Below, in pieces: positions 49,216-59,199 of a stretch of 64,000 nucleotides of DNA. Origin of the DNA: JACCTI01 sp051005695 (lineage in GTDB: Bacteria > Verrucomicrobiota > Verrucomicrobiia > Chthoniobacterales > UBA10450); the NCBI GenBank assembly GCA_051005695.1, contig JBPCJC010000038.1, positions 1 through 64,000 on the forward strand, written 5' to 3'. Position 1 is the stretch's first letter; every line of letters begins with the position of its first letter. A model generated the notes under the pieces. It saw only the letters and a program-made list of their open reading frames with translations. It was not told the DNA's origin and searched no databases. Position numbers and translations under genes: made by a program.

Positions 49216-51492
49216 TCAAGGGTTGTATCTGCGGGATGTCACCGGGCGGCGAGCAGATGGCGGCGGCGGCGTTGGTGCCGGATGGGCACCGAAAATACGT
49301 TGAAAGAAATTTGGTTTGGGTGTCGGCGCGGGCGGCGCGACGGGAGTGGCCCGGGCAATTTTTTTAACTCGCGGCGCCACCTTGCCGCGGGCATCGGCTT
49401 CCGGTTCGACATCCGGTTCAGCACCAGCGGAAGCGAGCTGCGCGCTGGAGTTGTCCGACTGGTCGGAATTTTCTTCGTCGTTCGCCGGAACATTTGGGCC
49501 ATCGGTGAAGTTGACCGCTTCGATCATCTGGAACGGATTCGCCTTTTGCGCCGGCGGCAGAAAGGCGAGCTGCGGTTCGTAGCGGCCGTCTTCCATCGCG
49601 AGCGCGCGTTCCAAAATGCGGGTCGCAATCGGCGCCGCCACCGAACCGCCGTGCGCGCCGCCTTGGACCATGACCGCGATCGCGTAGCGCGGCTTATCAT
49701 ACGGCGCGAAACAGGCGAACCACGCGATCGTGTCTTTCTTGCCATCGGTCATCGCCTGCGCGGTGCCGGTTTTGCCTGCGACTTGCACCCCGGGCAGACG
49801 CGCTTTGCCGCCAGTGCCACCTTCTTCGTTAACCACCTTCCACAAACCGCGCCGCGCCATTTCGATTTGCTCGGGCTTGAAGTCGCTCCGCAAATCGCCG
49901 CGAATTTTCGGCTCCGGAGAAATCACCGGCTGGCCTTTTTCATCGACGATCGAGTGACCGTTGGCGTCGACCACGTCTTTGACCAGCCGCGGAAAATAGG
50001 AGACCCCGCCGTTGGCGACCGTCGCGTAAACCATCGCCAACTGCAGCGGCGTGACCAGATCATAACCCTGCCCAATGGAGACGTTGGCGGTATAAGCCGA
50101 CGTCCATTTTTCGCGCGGATAATTGATCCGCATCCAATCCGGGCCAGGCAAAACTCCGGGTTGTTCGCCGGTGACGTGAATGCCGGAAGTGCGGCCGAGC
50201 CCGAGCGTCTCCCCGGTTTCATCGATCGCATTGATCCCGGCCGCGTTGCCGAATTGATAGAAGAAGGAATTGCACGAAACCTTGATCGCATCCGTCAGCC
50301 CAATGTTTCCGTGGCTGCCGCCTTTTTCGCCGATCCAGCATTTAAAAAAATGATCGCCGTAGCTGACGCCGCCGCCGCAGTTGAAATGCGCGCCGGCCAA
50401 ACCCTTGCGCAATCCGGCTAACGAAGTCACGACCTTGAAGGTCGAGCCCGGCGGGAAGGCGCTGATCGCGCGATTGATCAGCGGATTGGCTTCATTTTTC
50501 CGGAGCGCGTCCCAATCCTTCGCCTTGATGCTCGGGATAAAAGTGTTCGGATCGAACGACGGCACCGACGCCATCGCGAGAATGTTTCCGTTGTTCGGAT
50601 CAACCACCACCGCGGCCGCGCGACCGGCGGAACGCAGTGCTTCCTCGGTGATCATTTGCAATTTCGCGTCGAGTGTCAGGACGACATTGCCGCCCGCCTG
50701 CGGCGGCTCTTCACGAATCACGCCGTCGATCACGCCTTTGGCATCGCGACGCAAATGGCGCACCCCAGGTTTGCCGCGCAAATAATCGTCCATCGTTTTT
50801 TCGACGTTCGATTTTCCCTCCACATCGCCCTGGTAAAACGTGTACTTCTTCGCTTCTTCCTTGTTCGTGTCGTCGGGCGCGCCCACGTAGCCTAACAAGT
50901 GCGCGGCCAGCGCGCCGTAAACATACGAGCGGACCGGTTTGATCGCGATGTCCACTCCGGGCAGGCCGACATCATGCTCGGAAAACTTCGCCATCGTCGC
51001 GAAGTCGATGTCCTTCAGATAAGAAAACGGGACCTCGGTGTTGGTGCGATAATGTTTCTGTAGACGGTTGGCGTTGTAGTCGTGCGCCAGGTCGAGATCA
51101 TCCAGGCGCGGGACGACGCCGTCGTTCACGATCTTGACGATGTCCGCTTCCTTCAAGTCTTTCGGCATGCCGCTGATCGTCGCGCGATAAGTCGTTTCTG
51201 GCGGCCGGCCCACCCGCTGCCGGTAACCCTTGACCATCTCCGGCAAATAAAAATCGACCTCGTAGCTGGCGCGGTTTTGCACCAGGGCGACACCATTGCG
51301 ATCGCGAATTTCCCCGCGCACCGACGGAATCCGCACCGTCACTTCCGAGCTGCCGCGGATGCGCGCGGTCCACTCCGCACCGCGCGCCACCTGCACCCAC
51401 CAGAGTCGCGCCACGATCGAGCCCAGCCCGATGAGCATGAAGAGCGCAACGATCTGGATGCGCATACGAGGGCTGAGACGGCGACGATTCAT
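49216..51492 (-). CDS. mrdA: Penicillin-binding protein 2 (rod elongation transpeptidase)
   Basis: 758 residues. One N-terminal membrane helix (IQIVALFMLIGLGSIVARLWW), a pedestal domain (VRGEIRDRNGVALVQNR), then the transpeptidase with STFK at the catalytic Ser (FPPGSTFKVV), SCN (VSCNSFFYQFGN) and KTGT (VAGKTGTAQ). A Pro/Ala/Arg-rich cytosol-unlike tail of about 110 residues follows and is longer than usual. It crosslinks peptidoglycan in the elongasome with MreB, MreC and MreD, encoded just upstream; its ATG touches the mreD stop. Confidence 0.95.
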   Translation of the reverse strand: MNRRRLSPRMRIQIVALFMLIGLGSIVARLWWVQVARGAEWTARIRGSSEVTVRIPSVRGEIRDRNGVALVQNRASYEVDFYLPEMVKGYRQRVGRPPETTYRATISGMPKDLKEADIVKIVNDGVVPRLDDLDLAHDYNANRLQKHYRTNTEVPFSYLKDIDFATMAKFSEHDVGLPGVDIAIKPVRSYVYGALAAHLLGYVGAPDDTNKEEAKKYTFYQGDVEGKSNVEKTMDDYLRGKPGVRHLRRDAKGVIDGVIREEPPQAGGNVVLTLDAKLQMITEEALRSAGRAAAVVVDPNNGNILAMASVPSFDPNTFIPSIKAKDWDALRKNEANPLINRAISAFPPGSTFKVVTSLAGLRKGLAGAHFNCGGGVSYGDHFFKCWIGEKGGSHGNIGLTDAIKVSCNSFFYQFGNAAGINAIDETGETLGLGRTSGIHVTGEQPGVLPGPDWMRINYPREKWTSAYTANVSIGQGYDLVTPLQLAMVYATVANGGVSYFPRLVKDVVDANGHSIVDEKGQPVISPEPKIRGDLRSDFKPEQIEMARRGLWKVVNEEGGTGGKARLPGVQVAGKTGTAQAMTDGKKDTIAWFACFAPYDKPRYAIAVMVQGGAHGGSVAAPIATRILERALAMEDGRYEPQLAFLPPAQKANPFQMIEAVNFTDGPNVPANDEENSDQSDNSSAQLASAGAEPDVEPEADARGKVAPRVKKIARATPVAPPAPTPKPNFFQRIFGAHPAPTPPPPSARRPVTSRRYNP

Positions 51493-52031
51493 CAGTAACT
51501 TTCGCGTTCTGGCAAATAAGGATTTCCGGTGGCATCACCGATGGTGTGCAGGATCCAAAAGAGCAGCGGCGCCATTATCATCGCGATCACGCCCGGACCG
51601 CCGATTTGCCACCAAGCCTCCGGCGTAAAGAGGATGGAGCCGCGGCGGAACGTGATCATCAGATATTGCGCCAGTAAAATGAGCGACGTGCAAACTCCGC
51701 TCATGATGCAATGGATTTCCCAGCGACCCCGGATGAACAAAGGCCGGAGTCCATGCATAATGGAGGCCAGCACAGCGTAGATGAGTATTGACCATCCGAG
51801 GGAGATTTCAACTCGCGCCCCGATGACCTGCATGGTCAATGCATCGAGCAGCAGTCCGGCGAAAAAGGCCAGCGAGAGCATGAGCGGAAACGGCAAAGCC
51901 ATCGCGCCGTAGAAGACAATGATCGGCACAATATAAATGTGCGCGTTGTACATCCATTCCAGCGGCGGAATGAAGAGCTCGATGATCTGCGCGAGAAAAA
52001 CCAGCCCGAGAAGAATCGTAAAAAAAATCAT
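51492..52031 (-). CDS. mreD: Rod shape-determining protein MreD
   Basis: 179 residues with five or six membrane helices (FFTILLGLVFLAQIIELFIPPL, YIVPIIVFYGAMALPFPLML, LAFFAGLLLDALTM, LILLAQYLMITF, GVIAMIMAPLLFWIL). The FAGLLLDAL helix is the usual MreD landmark. It overlaps the mreC stop by 4 bp and the mrdA start by one base, so the four genes are tightly coupled. Confidence 0.88.
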   Translation of the reverse strand: MIFFTILLGLVFLAQIIELFIPPLEWMYNAHIYIVPIIVFYGAMALPFPLMLSLAFFAGLLLDALTMQVIGARVEISLGWSILIYAVLASIMHGLRPLFIRGRWEIHCIMSGVCTSLILLAQYLMITFRRGSILFTPEAWWQIGGPGVIAMIMAPLLFWILHTIGDATGNPYLPERESY

Positions 52032-52831
52032 TTCCGTCCGGTGACCACAAAGACGTCTTCCAGTTTCGAAACATCGACCGCCGGATTCAAGCGCGCTTGT
52101 CCATCGAGCTCGCGCACTTTGTAATCCCGCACCGCTCCAATGAGCAGGCCGGAGGGAAAAACTCCGCCCACCCCGGACGTGTAGGTTTTTTGTCCCGGCT
52201 GCAGATTAGCCTGCTTGGTCAGGAAATTCAGATCGAGATAAGGCGTGAGCGCACCGGCCACGCGTTCGCCGGAGACGATCCCCTGTTCGCGCGTCCCTTC
52301 CACGCTCGCGGCCACGCGGCAATTTTCATCGGTCACCAAAAGCACCACGGCAATGTTATCACTCACCGTGGTCGTCTTGCCGACCAAGCCTTCCTCCGTC
52401 ACGACCGGCATGTCGCCATCGATTCCATCCTGCTTGCCGCGATTGATCGTGACCGTCCGCCACCAGGTCGAAGCATCCCGCGTGACGATTTCCGCGGGCA
52501 CCAATTTGAAAATCGAGCGTTGCCGATAATCCAGCGCGACCCGCAAGCGATTGACCTCGTGCTCGACATCGCGCAACGCCTGGTTGGTCGCTTTGAGCGA
52601 GCGATTCTCGACCCGCAAATTGGTGTTATCAAGCTCCAGTTCGTCGAGCGTTTTCAAACCTTTGCGCACCGAAGTGATCTGTTTTTCCAAACCCGAACCC
52701 GTGGTCAGGAAAGGCGAGATCAATTGATAAAATCCCGCCTGCAACTTCCGCGTGCTCTCCGGTCCGAAGCTCAGAAAGTAGCCGAGGATCGCGACTAAAA
52801 TAACGAGCGCGGCGATGCTCGAGCGATTCAT
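52028..52831 (-). CDS. mreC: Rod shape-determining protein MreC
   Basis: 267 residues: one N-terminal membrane helix (IAALVILVAILGYFLSF), a coiled coil (LKTLDELELDNTNLRVENRSLKATNQAL), then the periplasmic beta domain with VVTEEGLVGKTTTVSDNIAVVLLVTDENCRV and TYTSGVGGVFPSGLLIG. It links MreB filaments to PBP2 in the periplasm. mreB is upstream with an 81-bp gap. Confidence 0.93.
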   Translation of the reverse strand: MNRSSIAALVILVAILGYFLSFGPESTRKLQAGFYQLISPFLTTGSGLEKQITSVRKGLKTLDELELDNTNLRVENRSLKATNQALRDVEHEVNRLRVALDYRQRSIFKLVPAEIVTRDASTWWRTVTINRGKQDGIDGDMPVVTEEGLVGKTTTVSDNIAVVLLVTDENCRVAASVEGTREQGIVSGERVAGALTPYLDLNFLTKQANLQPGQKTYTSGVGGVFPSGLLIGAVRDYKVRELDGQARLNPAVDVSKLEDVFVVTGRK

Positions 52832-52912
52832 CGCGCCTCGGGATTTTCGATTCTCGAATTCTGCTTTTCGATTTCGCTCAATCGAAAAAACAAAGTCGCA
52901 AACCGAAAATCA

Positions 52913-53950
52913 TCACCGCCACGAACGATCGGTCGAGGCAACCTGACGTAAAAATTTAAGTTCATTGAGGCACTTGCCCGTTCCTTCCGCGACCGCGCTC
53001 AGCGGATCCTCCGCCACATGGACAGGCAAACCAGTCTCTTCGCTCAAAAGCTTGTCGAACCCGCGGAGCAACGCGCCGCCGCCAGCGAGGACAAGTCCAC
53101 GATCCACCAGGTCGGCCGACAATTCGGGCGGACAACGCTCGAGTGTGATCCGCACGGAATCGACGATCGTCGAAATTGGTTCGAGTAACGCCTCGCGCAC
53201 TTCCTGCGAGGTGATCATCAGCGTTTTCGGCAAACCCGCGACCAGATCGCGGCCCTTCACTTCCACACTCGTTTCTTTTTCGCTCGGATAAGCGGAGCCG
53301 ATCTTGATCTTGATCTCTTCCGCAGTGCGCTCGCCGATCATCAAATTGTAGGCGCGCTTCATGTACTGCACGATCGCCTCGTCGAGCTCATCGCCGGCTA
53401 CGCGCACGCTCCGGCTGAAGACGATGCCGGAAAGTGAAATCAGCGCGACCTCCGTCGTGCCGCCGCCGATATCGATGATCATGTTGCCCGCCGGATCCTG
53501 CACCGGCAGTCCCACGCCGATCGCTGCGGCCATTGGTTCCTCGATCAAATAAACTTCACGCGCACCGGCATGGGTAGCCGACTCGCGGACCGCGCGTTTT
53601 TCCACTTCGGTGATCCCGGAAGGAACCGCGATGACCACGCGCGGTCGCGCGCGTATCCGCCGGTTGTGCACCTTCGAAATGAAGTGCCGTAGCATTGCCT
53701 CGGTCACTTCGAAGTCCGCGATCACGCCATCTTTCAAAGGCCGCACCGCGACAATATTAGAAGGCGTGCGCCCGAGCATTCGCTTCGCTTCGTCGCCGAC
53801 CGCGAGCACTTTGTTTGTCCCCGCCTGCACCGCTACCACCGAGGGTTCGCGCAGGACGATGCCCTGGTCTTTTACGTAGACGAGCGTGTTGGCCGTTCCG
53901 AGGTCAATCCCGATGTCGCTGGATAACCAGCCGAAGAGTCCGTTGAACAT
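52913..53950 (-). CDS. mreB: Rod shape-determining actin homologue MreB
   Basis: 345 residues of the actin/Hsp70 ATPase fold: phosphate 1 DIGIDLGTANTLVYVK, connect 1, phosphate 2 NMIIDIGGGTTEVALISL and the adenosine motif LVLAGGGALLRGFDKL. It forms membrane filaments that orient cell-wall synthesis, so the organism probably has a rod or elongated stage. It is first in the mreB-mreC-mreD-mrdA-rng cluster; the 220 bp between its start and the divergent rpe gene must hold the promoters. Confidence 0.96.
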   Translation of the reverse strand: MFNGLFGWLSSDIGIDLGTANTLVYVKDQGIVLREPSVVAVQAGTNKVLAVGDEAKRMLGRTPSNIVAVRPLKDGVIADFEVTEAMLRHFISKVHNRRIRARPRVVIAVPSGITEVEKRAVRESATHAGAREVYLIEEPMAAAIGVGLPVQDPAGNMIIDIGGGTTEVALISLSGIVFSRSVRVAGDELDEAIVQYMKRAYNLMIGERTAEEIKIKIGSAYPSEKETSVEVKGRDLVAGLPKTLMITSQEVREALLEPISTIVDSVRITLERCPPELSADLVDRGLVLAGGGALLRGFDKLLSEETGLPVHVAEDPLSAVAEGTGKCLNELKFLRQVASTDRSWR

Positions 53951-54170
53951 GAATTAGTCTTTAGATTGGTCGCCGAAAATTGCGTTCCAACCCGTCGGAG
54001 CGCGTCTTCGGCCTTCGACTTTAGCAGCTTCCGTGCGCTGCCCGCGCAGTGACGACCGACTGAAACGCAGAGTATCTAGAAACGGACTCTGGTATCGTCA
54101 AGGGAAAGCTGGCCCCGCCCGACGAAAAGCTCGCCGCACATGCCGCAGGGAATTGGACGGCCGCTGCCGG

Positions 54171-54860
54171 ATGTCGCATGTTCGCTTTTCCGTGAACCCT
54201 CCGATCCTTGTCGCTCCCTCCATTCTCGCGGCTGATTTCTCCCAGCTCGCGCAGGAAGTCGAGCGCGCGGAGACGGCCGGGGCGGATTGGCTCCATCTCG
54301 ACATCATGGACGGCCATTTTGTGGACAACATTTCCTTCGGCCCGGCGATCGTGAAAACGATTCGCGGCCTAACGAGTCTTCCGCTGGATGTTCATTTGAT
54401 GATCGAACGTCCCGATCATTATGCGCCGCGCTTTATGGAAGCGGGCGCGAACAGCCTGACCGTGCATGTGGAAGCGGAAGCGAAACATGAAGTCGCGGCG
54501 ACCTTGCGAGCGATTCGCGCGGGCGGCTGCCGCGCCGGCATCACCTTGAATCCGGCGACACCCTTTTCACTTCTCGAAGAACACCTCTCGTTAGTCGATC
54601 TCGTCCTCATCATGACGGTGCATCCCGGTTTTGGCGGACAGGCGTTCCGTCCGGAAATGATGGCCAAGGTGGAAGAGGCGACAGCCTGGCGCGAAGCGCA
54701 TGACGCAAAGTTCGACATCGAAGTCGATGGCGGAATCAATCCCCAAACCGCCAGCCTTTGCCTGGCCAGCGGGGCGAATGTGCTCGTCGCCGGAACGGCA
54801 ATTTTTCGCGCGGAAGATTACGCCGCTGCGATCAAAGCGCTCCGTGGCCAAACGGCCTAA
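54171..54860 (+). CDS. rpe: Ribulose-phosphate 3-epimerase
   Basis: 229 residues from ATG 54171 (MSHVRFSVNPPILVAPSILAADFSQL). A TIM barrel with DWLHLDIMDGHFVDNISFGP (metal-binding His and catalytic Asp), LPLDVHLMIERPD, VLIMTVHPGFGGQAF and FDIEVDGGINPQTA with the second catalytic Asp. It interconverts ribulose 5-phosphate and xylulose 5-phosphate; transaldolase lies at 60611-61597. A longer frame to 54033 is open but the family starts near SILAADF. Confidence 0.95.
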   Translation: MSHVRFSVNPPILVAPSILAADFSQLAQEVERAETAGADWLHLDIMDGHFVDNISFGPAIVKTIRGLTSLPLDVHLMIERPDHYAPRFMEAGANSLTVHVEAEAKHEVAATLRAIRAGGCRAGITLNPATPFSLLEEHLSLVDLVLIMTVHPGFGGQAFRPEMMAKVEEATAWREAHDAKFDIEVDGGINPQTASLCLASGANVLVAGTAIFRAEDYAAAIKALRGQTA

Positions 54861-54863
54861 CGA

Positions 54864-56624
54864 CTAAAGAGCAACCGTCCCAGCCATGACTGTGGCGGGC
54901 GTGCTTTCGAGCGAAGTTTCTGTCATGACCTCGTCGGTTTGGGTCACGCGCACCACTTCCTCAACCGTCGTCACGCCTTGGGCCACACGACGCCAGCCGT
55001 CCTGTCTCAACGTGATCATCCCATCCTGGATCGCGCGCTGCTTCAACTCAGAGCCCGTGGCTTTGTGGATAATCAAACGCCGCAGCGCTTCCGTGACCAC
55101 GCAGATTTCGTAAATCGCGATCCGTCCGCGATAACCGGTGTGTCGGCAATTTTCGCAACCGGTGCCTTTGTAATATTTGAAATCCGGCGCCACGATCGCG
55201 TCAATTTGCTTCAAGTAATCCACCGGGTAACCGGTCGGCACTTTGCAGTCCGGGCAAATTGTCCTAACGAGACGTTGCGCAAGGAAAGCGCGCACGGTGG
55301 AGGCGAGCAGAAACTGCTCGACGCCCATGTCGAGCAGGCGGGTGATCCCGCCGACAGCGTCGTTCGTGTGCAGAGTGCTGAAGACTAGGTGACCGGTCAT
55401 GGCCGCGCGGATCGCGATCTCCGCGGTTTCGAAATCGCGGATTTCGCCCACCATGATCACATTCGGATCCTGCCGCAAAATGTGACGCAAACCTTTGGCA
55501 AATGTGAGATCGATTTCCGGTTTCACGTCGATCTGCGACACACCCGGTAAGCGATATTCCACCGGTTCCTCGATGGTGATGATGCGGCGCTGCACCGAGT
55601 TGATGCTGCTCAAAAAACAATAAAGCGAAGTCGATTTTCCAGACCCCGTCGGACCGGTGACGAGCACGATGCCGTTAGGCTGCGCGAGCAGCGCCTCGAC
55701 CGTCCGCGCGTGATCCGGGCTCAGATCCAATCGCTCGAAACCGAACTGCTCGCTCTGTTGATCGCGGCTGAGCAAGCGCAAGCTAATCGACTCGCCGTTA
55801 ACCGTCGGGATCGTGGAAACACGAACGTCGATGTTGGTCGCCTTGGCCTGCAAATTAATCCGGCCATCCTGCGGCAAGCGCCGCTCGGCGATGTCCATAT
55901 GCGCCATCACTTTCAGGCGCGAAATGATCGCTGACTGCAGCAAGCGCAACTGCGGCGGGACCGCGACTTCGTGCAAAATGCCGTCGATCCGGTAGCGAAT
56001 CCGCAGATCGTTTTCCAGCGGTTCGACGTGAATGTCGGTCGCGCGTTCGACGATCGCCTCGCGAATAATCTGGTTCACGAATTTCACTACCGATGCTTCC
56101 GGGTCGTCCGCGTTTAGGTCGGTACTCGCCTCCACATCCTGGTCCGCTTCGAAGGAGCGATTGGTCTTTAGGATTTCGTCGAAGGTTTCCGCGCCCACGC
56201 CGTAGAGCGTTTTCATCGCGCGCAAAATTTGTCCGCGCGGCACCAGCACCCATTCGGCCGGCTGTTTCAAAAGTTGTCCGGCCAGTTGGCGGCCGACAGA
56301 GTTGAAAAGATCGTAGGTCGCGAGCACGACCGCGTTCTCCTTCATCTCGATCGGCAGGATGTGATGTTGAAAAACGAAGCGGCTCGGTAAGAGCGAGAGC
56401 GTCTGGCGATCGATACTTTTGGCGTCAATCGATATCACCGGCACGCGGAAGAAATCTCCGATCGCGTTCAGGAAACGGTGTTCGTCGACCTTGCCGGAAT
56501 CGAGCACCTGCGTCGTCCAGGAGCCGCCGTTGAGATTCGACGACAAGGCGATCGCCTCATCACGCGAAGGCACGCCGGCGGCGATCAAGAGATCGATGAG
56601 CGACTGACCGACAGCAGAATTCAC
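54864..56624 (-). CDS. gspE: Type II secretion/type IV pilus assembly ATPase (GspE/PilB)
   Basis: 586 residues from GTG 56624, whose GTGA overlaps the stop of gspD; an ATG at 56690 lies inside gspD. N-terminal MshEN domain (LIDLLIAAGVPSRDEAI), then the ATPase: Walker A GPTGSGKSTSLYCFL, Asp box IITIEEPVEY, Walker B ILRQDPNVIMVGEIRDFETAEIA and the His box HLVFSTLHTNDAVGGITRL. A four-Cys zinc motif follows (CPDCK...CENCR). It powers pseudopilus or pilus assembly. The partner secretin is directly upstream. The downstream neighbour rpe converges with 3 bp between stops. Confidence 0.94.
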   Translation of the reverse strand: MNSAVGQSLIDLLIAAGVPSRDEAIALSSNLNGGSWTTQVLDSGKVDEHRFLNAIGDFFRVPVISIDAKSIDRQTLSLLPSRFVFQHHILPIEMKENAVVLATYDLFNSVGRQLAGQLLKQPAEWVLVPRGQILRAMKTLYGVGAETFDEILKTNRSFEADQDVEASTDLNADDPEASVVKFVNQIIREAIVERATDIHVEPLENDLRIRYRIDGILHEVAVPPQLRLLQSAIISRLKVMAHMDIAERRLPQDGRINLQAKATNIDVRVSTIPTVNGESISLRLLSRDQQSEQFGFERLDLSPDHARTVEALLAQPNGIVLVTGPTGSGKSTSLYCFLSSINSVQRRIITIEEPVEYRLPGVSQIDVKPEIDLTFAKGLRHILRQDPNVIMVGEIRDFETAEIAIRAAMTGHLVFSTLHTNDAVGGITRLLDMGVEQFLLASTVRAFLAQRLVRTICPDCKVPTGYPVDYLKQIDAIVAPDFKYYKGTGCENCRHTGYRGRIAIYEICVVTEALRRLIIHKATGSELKQRAIQDGMITLRQDGWRRVAQGVTTVEEVVRVTQTDEVMTETSLESTPATVMAGTVAL

Positions 56625-58996
56625 TTGTAGTCCGCCTGCGGAAGATCTGGCATCGGCAACTGTTTGTCCTCGCCTGCGCGCGGAGGACAATCCGGGCAGT
56701 CGTCCTGATCTAACTCGGGGCCGAAGTGGGTCTTTTCTGTGTGCTTAAGGCGCAGGCGCATCATGTCGAGTTTCGTCAGGGTCACTTCGGGACGCATCAA
56801 AACAATCAATTCTTGCCTCGACTTCGTTTTGCTGGTGTTTCGGAACAACGCTCCGATCACCGGAATCCTGCTCAAGATCGGGATGCCGCTCACGTCGCGC
56901 CCTTGCTCGTCCATAATCAATCCTCCCAGTACAATGGTTGAGCAGTTCGGCGCAGAGACGGTCGTCTTGATGTAGCGCGTAGCGATATTTGGAATCCGGT
57001 TGTTATCAACCTGAGTGAAGCCGGCGAGGCTATCCACCTTCTGCAGAATATCGAGGGAGACTTCCTTTTCCGAGTTGATCAGCGGGACGACTTCCAGTTG
57101 CAACGCAACTTTCTTGAACTGGATATTCGACTGTTGCGTCAGACCTCCAGTCAAGCTGCTGCCGCCATTGATCGTGTTTACCGGTACTGGTATTTCCGTT
57201 CCCGATGCGATGATCGCTTTCTTATTGTTAGTCGTGAAAACGGTCGGCCTTGAAATTGTCCGAAAGCGGCCGCTCGATTGCAGCGCTTTTACCATCGCCG
57301 CAAGCCTGTCACCCGCGGCTAGGTAGACGTTAGCTCCACCGGCGGCAGCCGCGGCAATCTGTGTAAAATTTTGAGTAGCCACCGGGTTGAAAATTCCCGT
57401 TGGATTCGTTGTTGTGGTGGACCCACTCGTAGATGACGTGCCGGGTAAAGCGAGTCCGGTGCTTCGAGACGCAAAGGCTCCCCGAAGATTCCCGTCGTTT
57501 CCGCGAAGAAAATAGTCAACGCCAAATTGCTCATCATTGTTTAGCCTCAGCTCGCCGATAACGGTGCTCAACGCGACTTGCGGCGCCTTCACATCCATCT
57601 CATCGAGAATCTTCATCACCTTCACCACCACTTCGCGATTGCCGAGGACGATGATGCTGTTGGACCGCTGATCGGAAATAATCTTGGCGTTGCCAATCGT
57701 GACTGCTTTCGGCGCGGTGTCCACGGCCTGGGTCGAAAGCTCTTCCGAGAAACTTTGTCCGCCGCCGTTGCTCCCGCCGAAACCGTTGTTGCTGTTATTT
57801 CCGAAGTCGCTCGCGGTTGACGCGCTGGTGCTCGGATTGCGGCGCGGCTGATTTTGCGCCTGCAGATTTGGATTCGCACCGGCGCCTTCACCGCCCGCCG
57901 CATTGCTGCCCGGCTCGGTCAGCGCCTGCACCAACACCGGCAGAACATCCGAAGCGGAAATGTAACGCAGCGGACGCGTGACCGGTTTCGCGAAATCAAC
58001 ATTGGCATCGAACTCCGCGATCAGCTTGCGGATGAACGGCATGTTGACCGGTCGCGTGATCACGTGAATCCGGTTCGTCCGCACATCCGCGGCCAGCTTG
58101 ATTTTGCCGACCACAATCGAATCCTCGGAAAGTGCGGTCAGCCCGCCGAGATCATTCCCTTCGAAGGCGACCGGTTGTTGCGGCGGCGCCGGCACCCCTG
58201 GACGGACTGTTCGAATGCCGCCGGGGGCGGGAGCACCATTGGGGGGCTGGTTCCCTTTCTCGAAAACATCCTTGAGCATGTCGACCACTTTGCTGGCGTC
58301 GGCGCGCTCGAGTTTGATGAACTCGCTGACCACTTCCGCGGGCGGGATGTCCACCTGGTTGATGATGTTAACCAAGCTGCGAATGACGCTGGAATTTTCC
58401 GTGACCAGAATGCTGGAGGATTTCGGGAGCGCGAGGAAAGAAGTGTAGGGCTGCGGCGGGGAGAGATATTGGCCGAGCACTTGTTGCAGCTCGGTCGGAT
58501 CGGCGAAACGCAGTTTGAAAAGGAAGCTGATCACATGATCGCCCGCCGGAATCATCGCTTCATCGGAGATGATCGGCACGCCGGCGGCTCGTGGATTTTT
58601 TCCGGTGCCGATGACTTTGACGATGTCGCCGTCCGCCGGGACTAACGAGTAGCCGTTGAGCAAAAGATTGATCTCGATGATGCGAATGGCTTCTTCGCGC
58701 GGAACCGGCTTGGCGATGAAGATGTTGACCTTGCCCTGGACGAAATTATCCAGGACGAGTTTTTTGCCGGTGAGTTGCTCGTAAAGCCGGAGGACGTCGA
58801 CGACATCGCTGTTCGGATATTGCAGCGTGACCATTTCCGGCGCACCCGGCGGAGCCGACGGCGGCGGCGCGGGATTATTCGCGGCCAGGTTGGCCGGAAG
58901 TTCAGTCTGCTGCGCGCGCGCCAGCGGCGTGAGCGCGAGCACGAAGGCCGTGAAGCACAAAAGGCGAAGCACGCGCTTATGTAAAGGTTTGGTCAT
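56621..58996 (-). CDS. gspD: Type II secretion secretin (GspD)
   Basis: 791 residues: signal peptide (LCFTAFVLALTPLARA), N0-N3 domains (VLRLYEQLTGKKLVLDN, NLLLNGYSLVPADGDIVKVI and repeats thereof), a Gly/Asn-rich linker near residues 385-430, and the secretin C-domain (VALSTVIGELRLNNDEQFGVDYFLRG, VPVNTI, IVLGGLIMDEQ, SRIPVIGALFRNTSKTKSRQELIVLMRPEV). It forms the outer-membrane pore for protein secretion or pilus passage. It ends in a GTGA overlap with gspE. Other T2SS genes are not in the window. Confidence 0.95.
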   Translation of the reverse strand: MTKPLHKRVLRLLCFTAFVLALTPLARAQQTELPANLAANNPAPPPSAPPGAPEMVTLQYPNSDVVDVLRLYEQLTGKKLVLDNFVQGKVNIFIAKPVPREEAIRIIEINLLLNGYSLVPADGDIVKVIGTGKNPRAAGVPIISDEAMIPAGDHVISFLFKLRFADPTELQQVLGQYLSPPQPYTSFLALPKSSSILVTENSSVIRSLVNIINQVDIPPAEVVSEFIKLERADASKVVDMLKDVFEKGNQPPNGAPAPGGIRTVRPGVPAPPQQPVAFEGNDLGGLTALSEDSIVVGKIKLAADVRTNRIHVITRPVNMPFIRKLIAEFDANVDFAKPVTRPLRYISASDVLPVLVQALTEPGSNAAGGEGAGANPNLQAQNQPRRNPSTSASTASDFGNNSNNGFGGSNGGGQSFSEELSTQAVDTAPKAVTIGNAKIISDQRSNSIIVLGNREVVVKVMKILDEMDVKAPQVALSTVIGELRLNNDEQFGVDYFLRGNDGNLRGAFASRSTGLALPGTSSTSGSTTTTNPTGIFNPVATQNFTQIAAAAAGGANVYLAAGDRLAAMVKALQSSGRFRTISRPTVFTTNNKKAIIASGTEIPVPVNTINGGSSLTGGLTQQSNIQFKKVALQLEVVPLINSEKEVSLDILQKVDSLAGFTQVDNNRIPNIATRYIKTTVSAPNCSTIVLGGLIMDEQGRDVSGIPILSRIPVIGALFRNTSKTKSRQELIVLMRPEVTLTKLDMMRLRLKHTEKTHFGPELDQDDCPDCPPRAGEDKQLPMPDLPQADYK

Positions 58997-59142
58997 GCTC
59001 GGTCAACTGAGTGAGGCTGGCGTCCGCTCGAGGAACTTCGCGAAGCTGCACCCACCAGGAGAGGATTGTAGCAGGCCGGGACGCGCACGGCTATACTCGT
59101 TTGCGCGCAGTTTTCTCGACCGAGCGGCCAGGAAAATAAGAA

Positions 59143-59179
59143 AGCCGCCCGCGAATGCGTAAGCAATCCGCGGGCGGCT
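59143..59179 (-). terminator. Rho-independent terminator of the peptidoglycan-binding-like gene
   Basis: Read on the minus strand, AGCCGCCCGCG and CGCGGGCGGCT form a perfect 11-bp stem around a 15-base loop, followed by TTCTTATTTT. It lies 21 bp after the stop of the gene at 59200-60090. Confidence 0.88.
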
Positions 59180-59199
59180 GAGAATCGAAAGCGCGCAGG

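Noticed and set aside
49282..50421. A long plus-strand frame opposite mrdA
   Set aside because: It is antisense to a protein with all penicillin-binding motifs; Arg/His-rich shadow translation.
57854..58645. A 263-codon plus-strand frame opposite gspD
   Set aside because: Antisense to conserved secretin N-domains; no ribosome-binding site.
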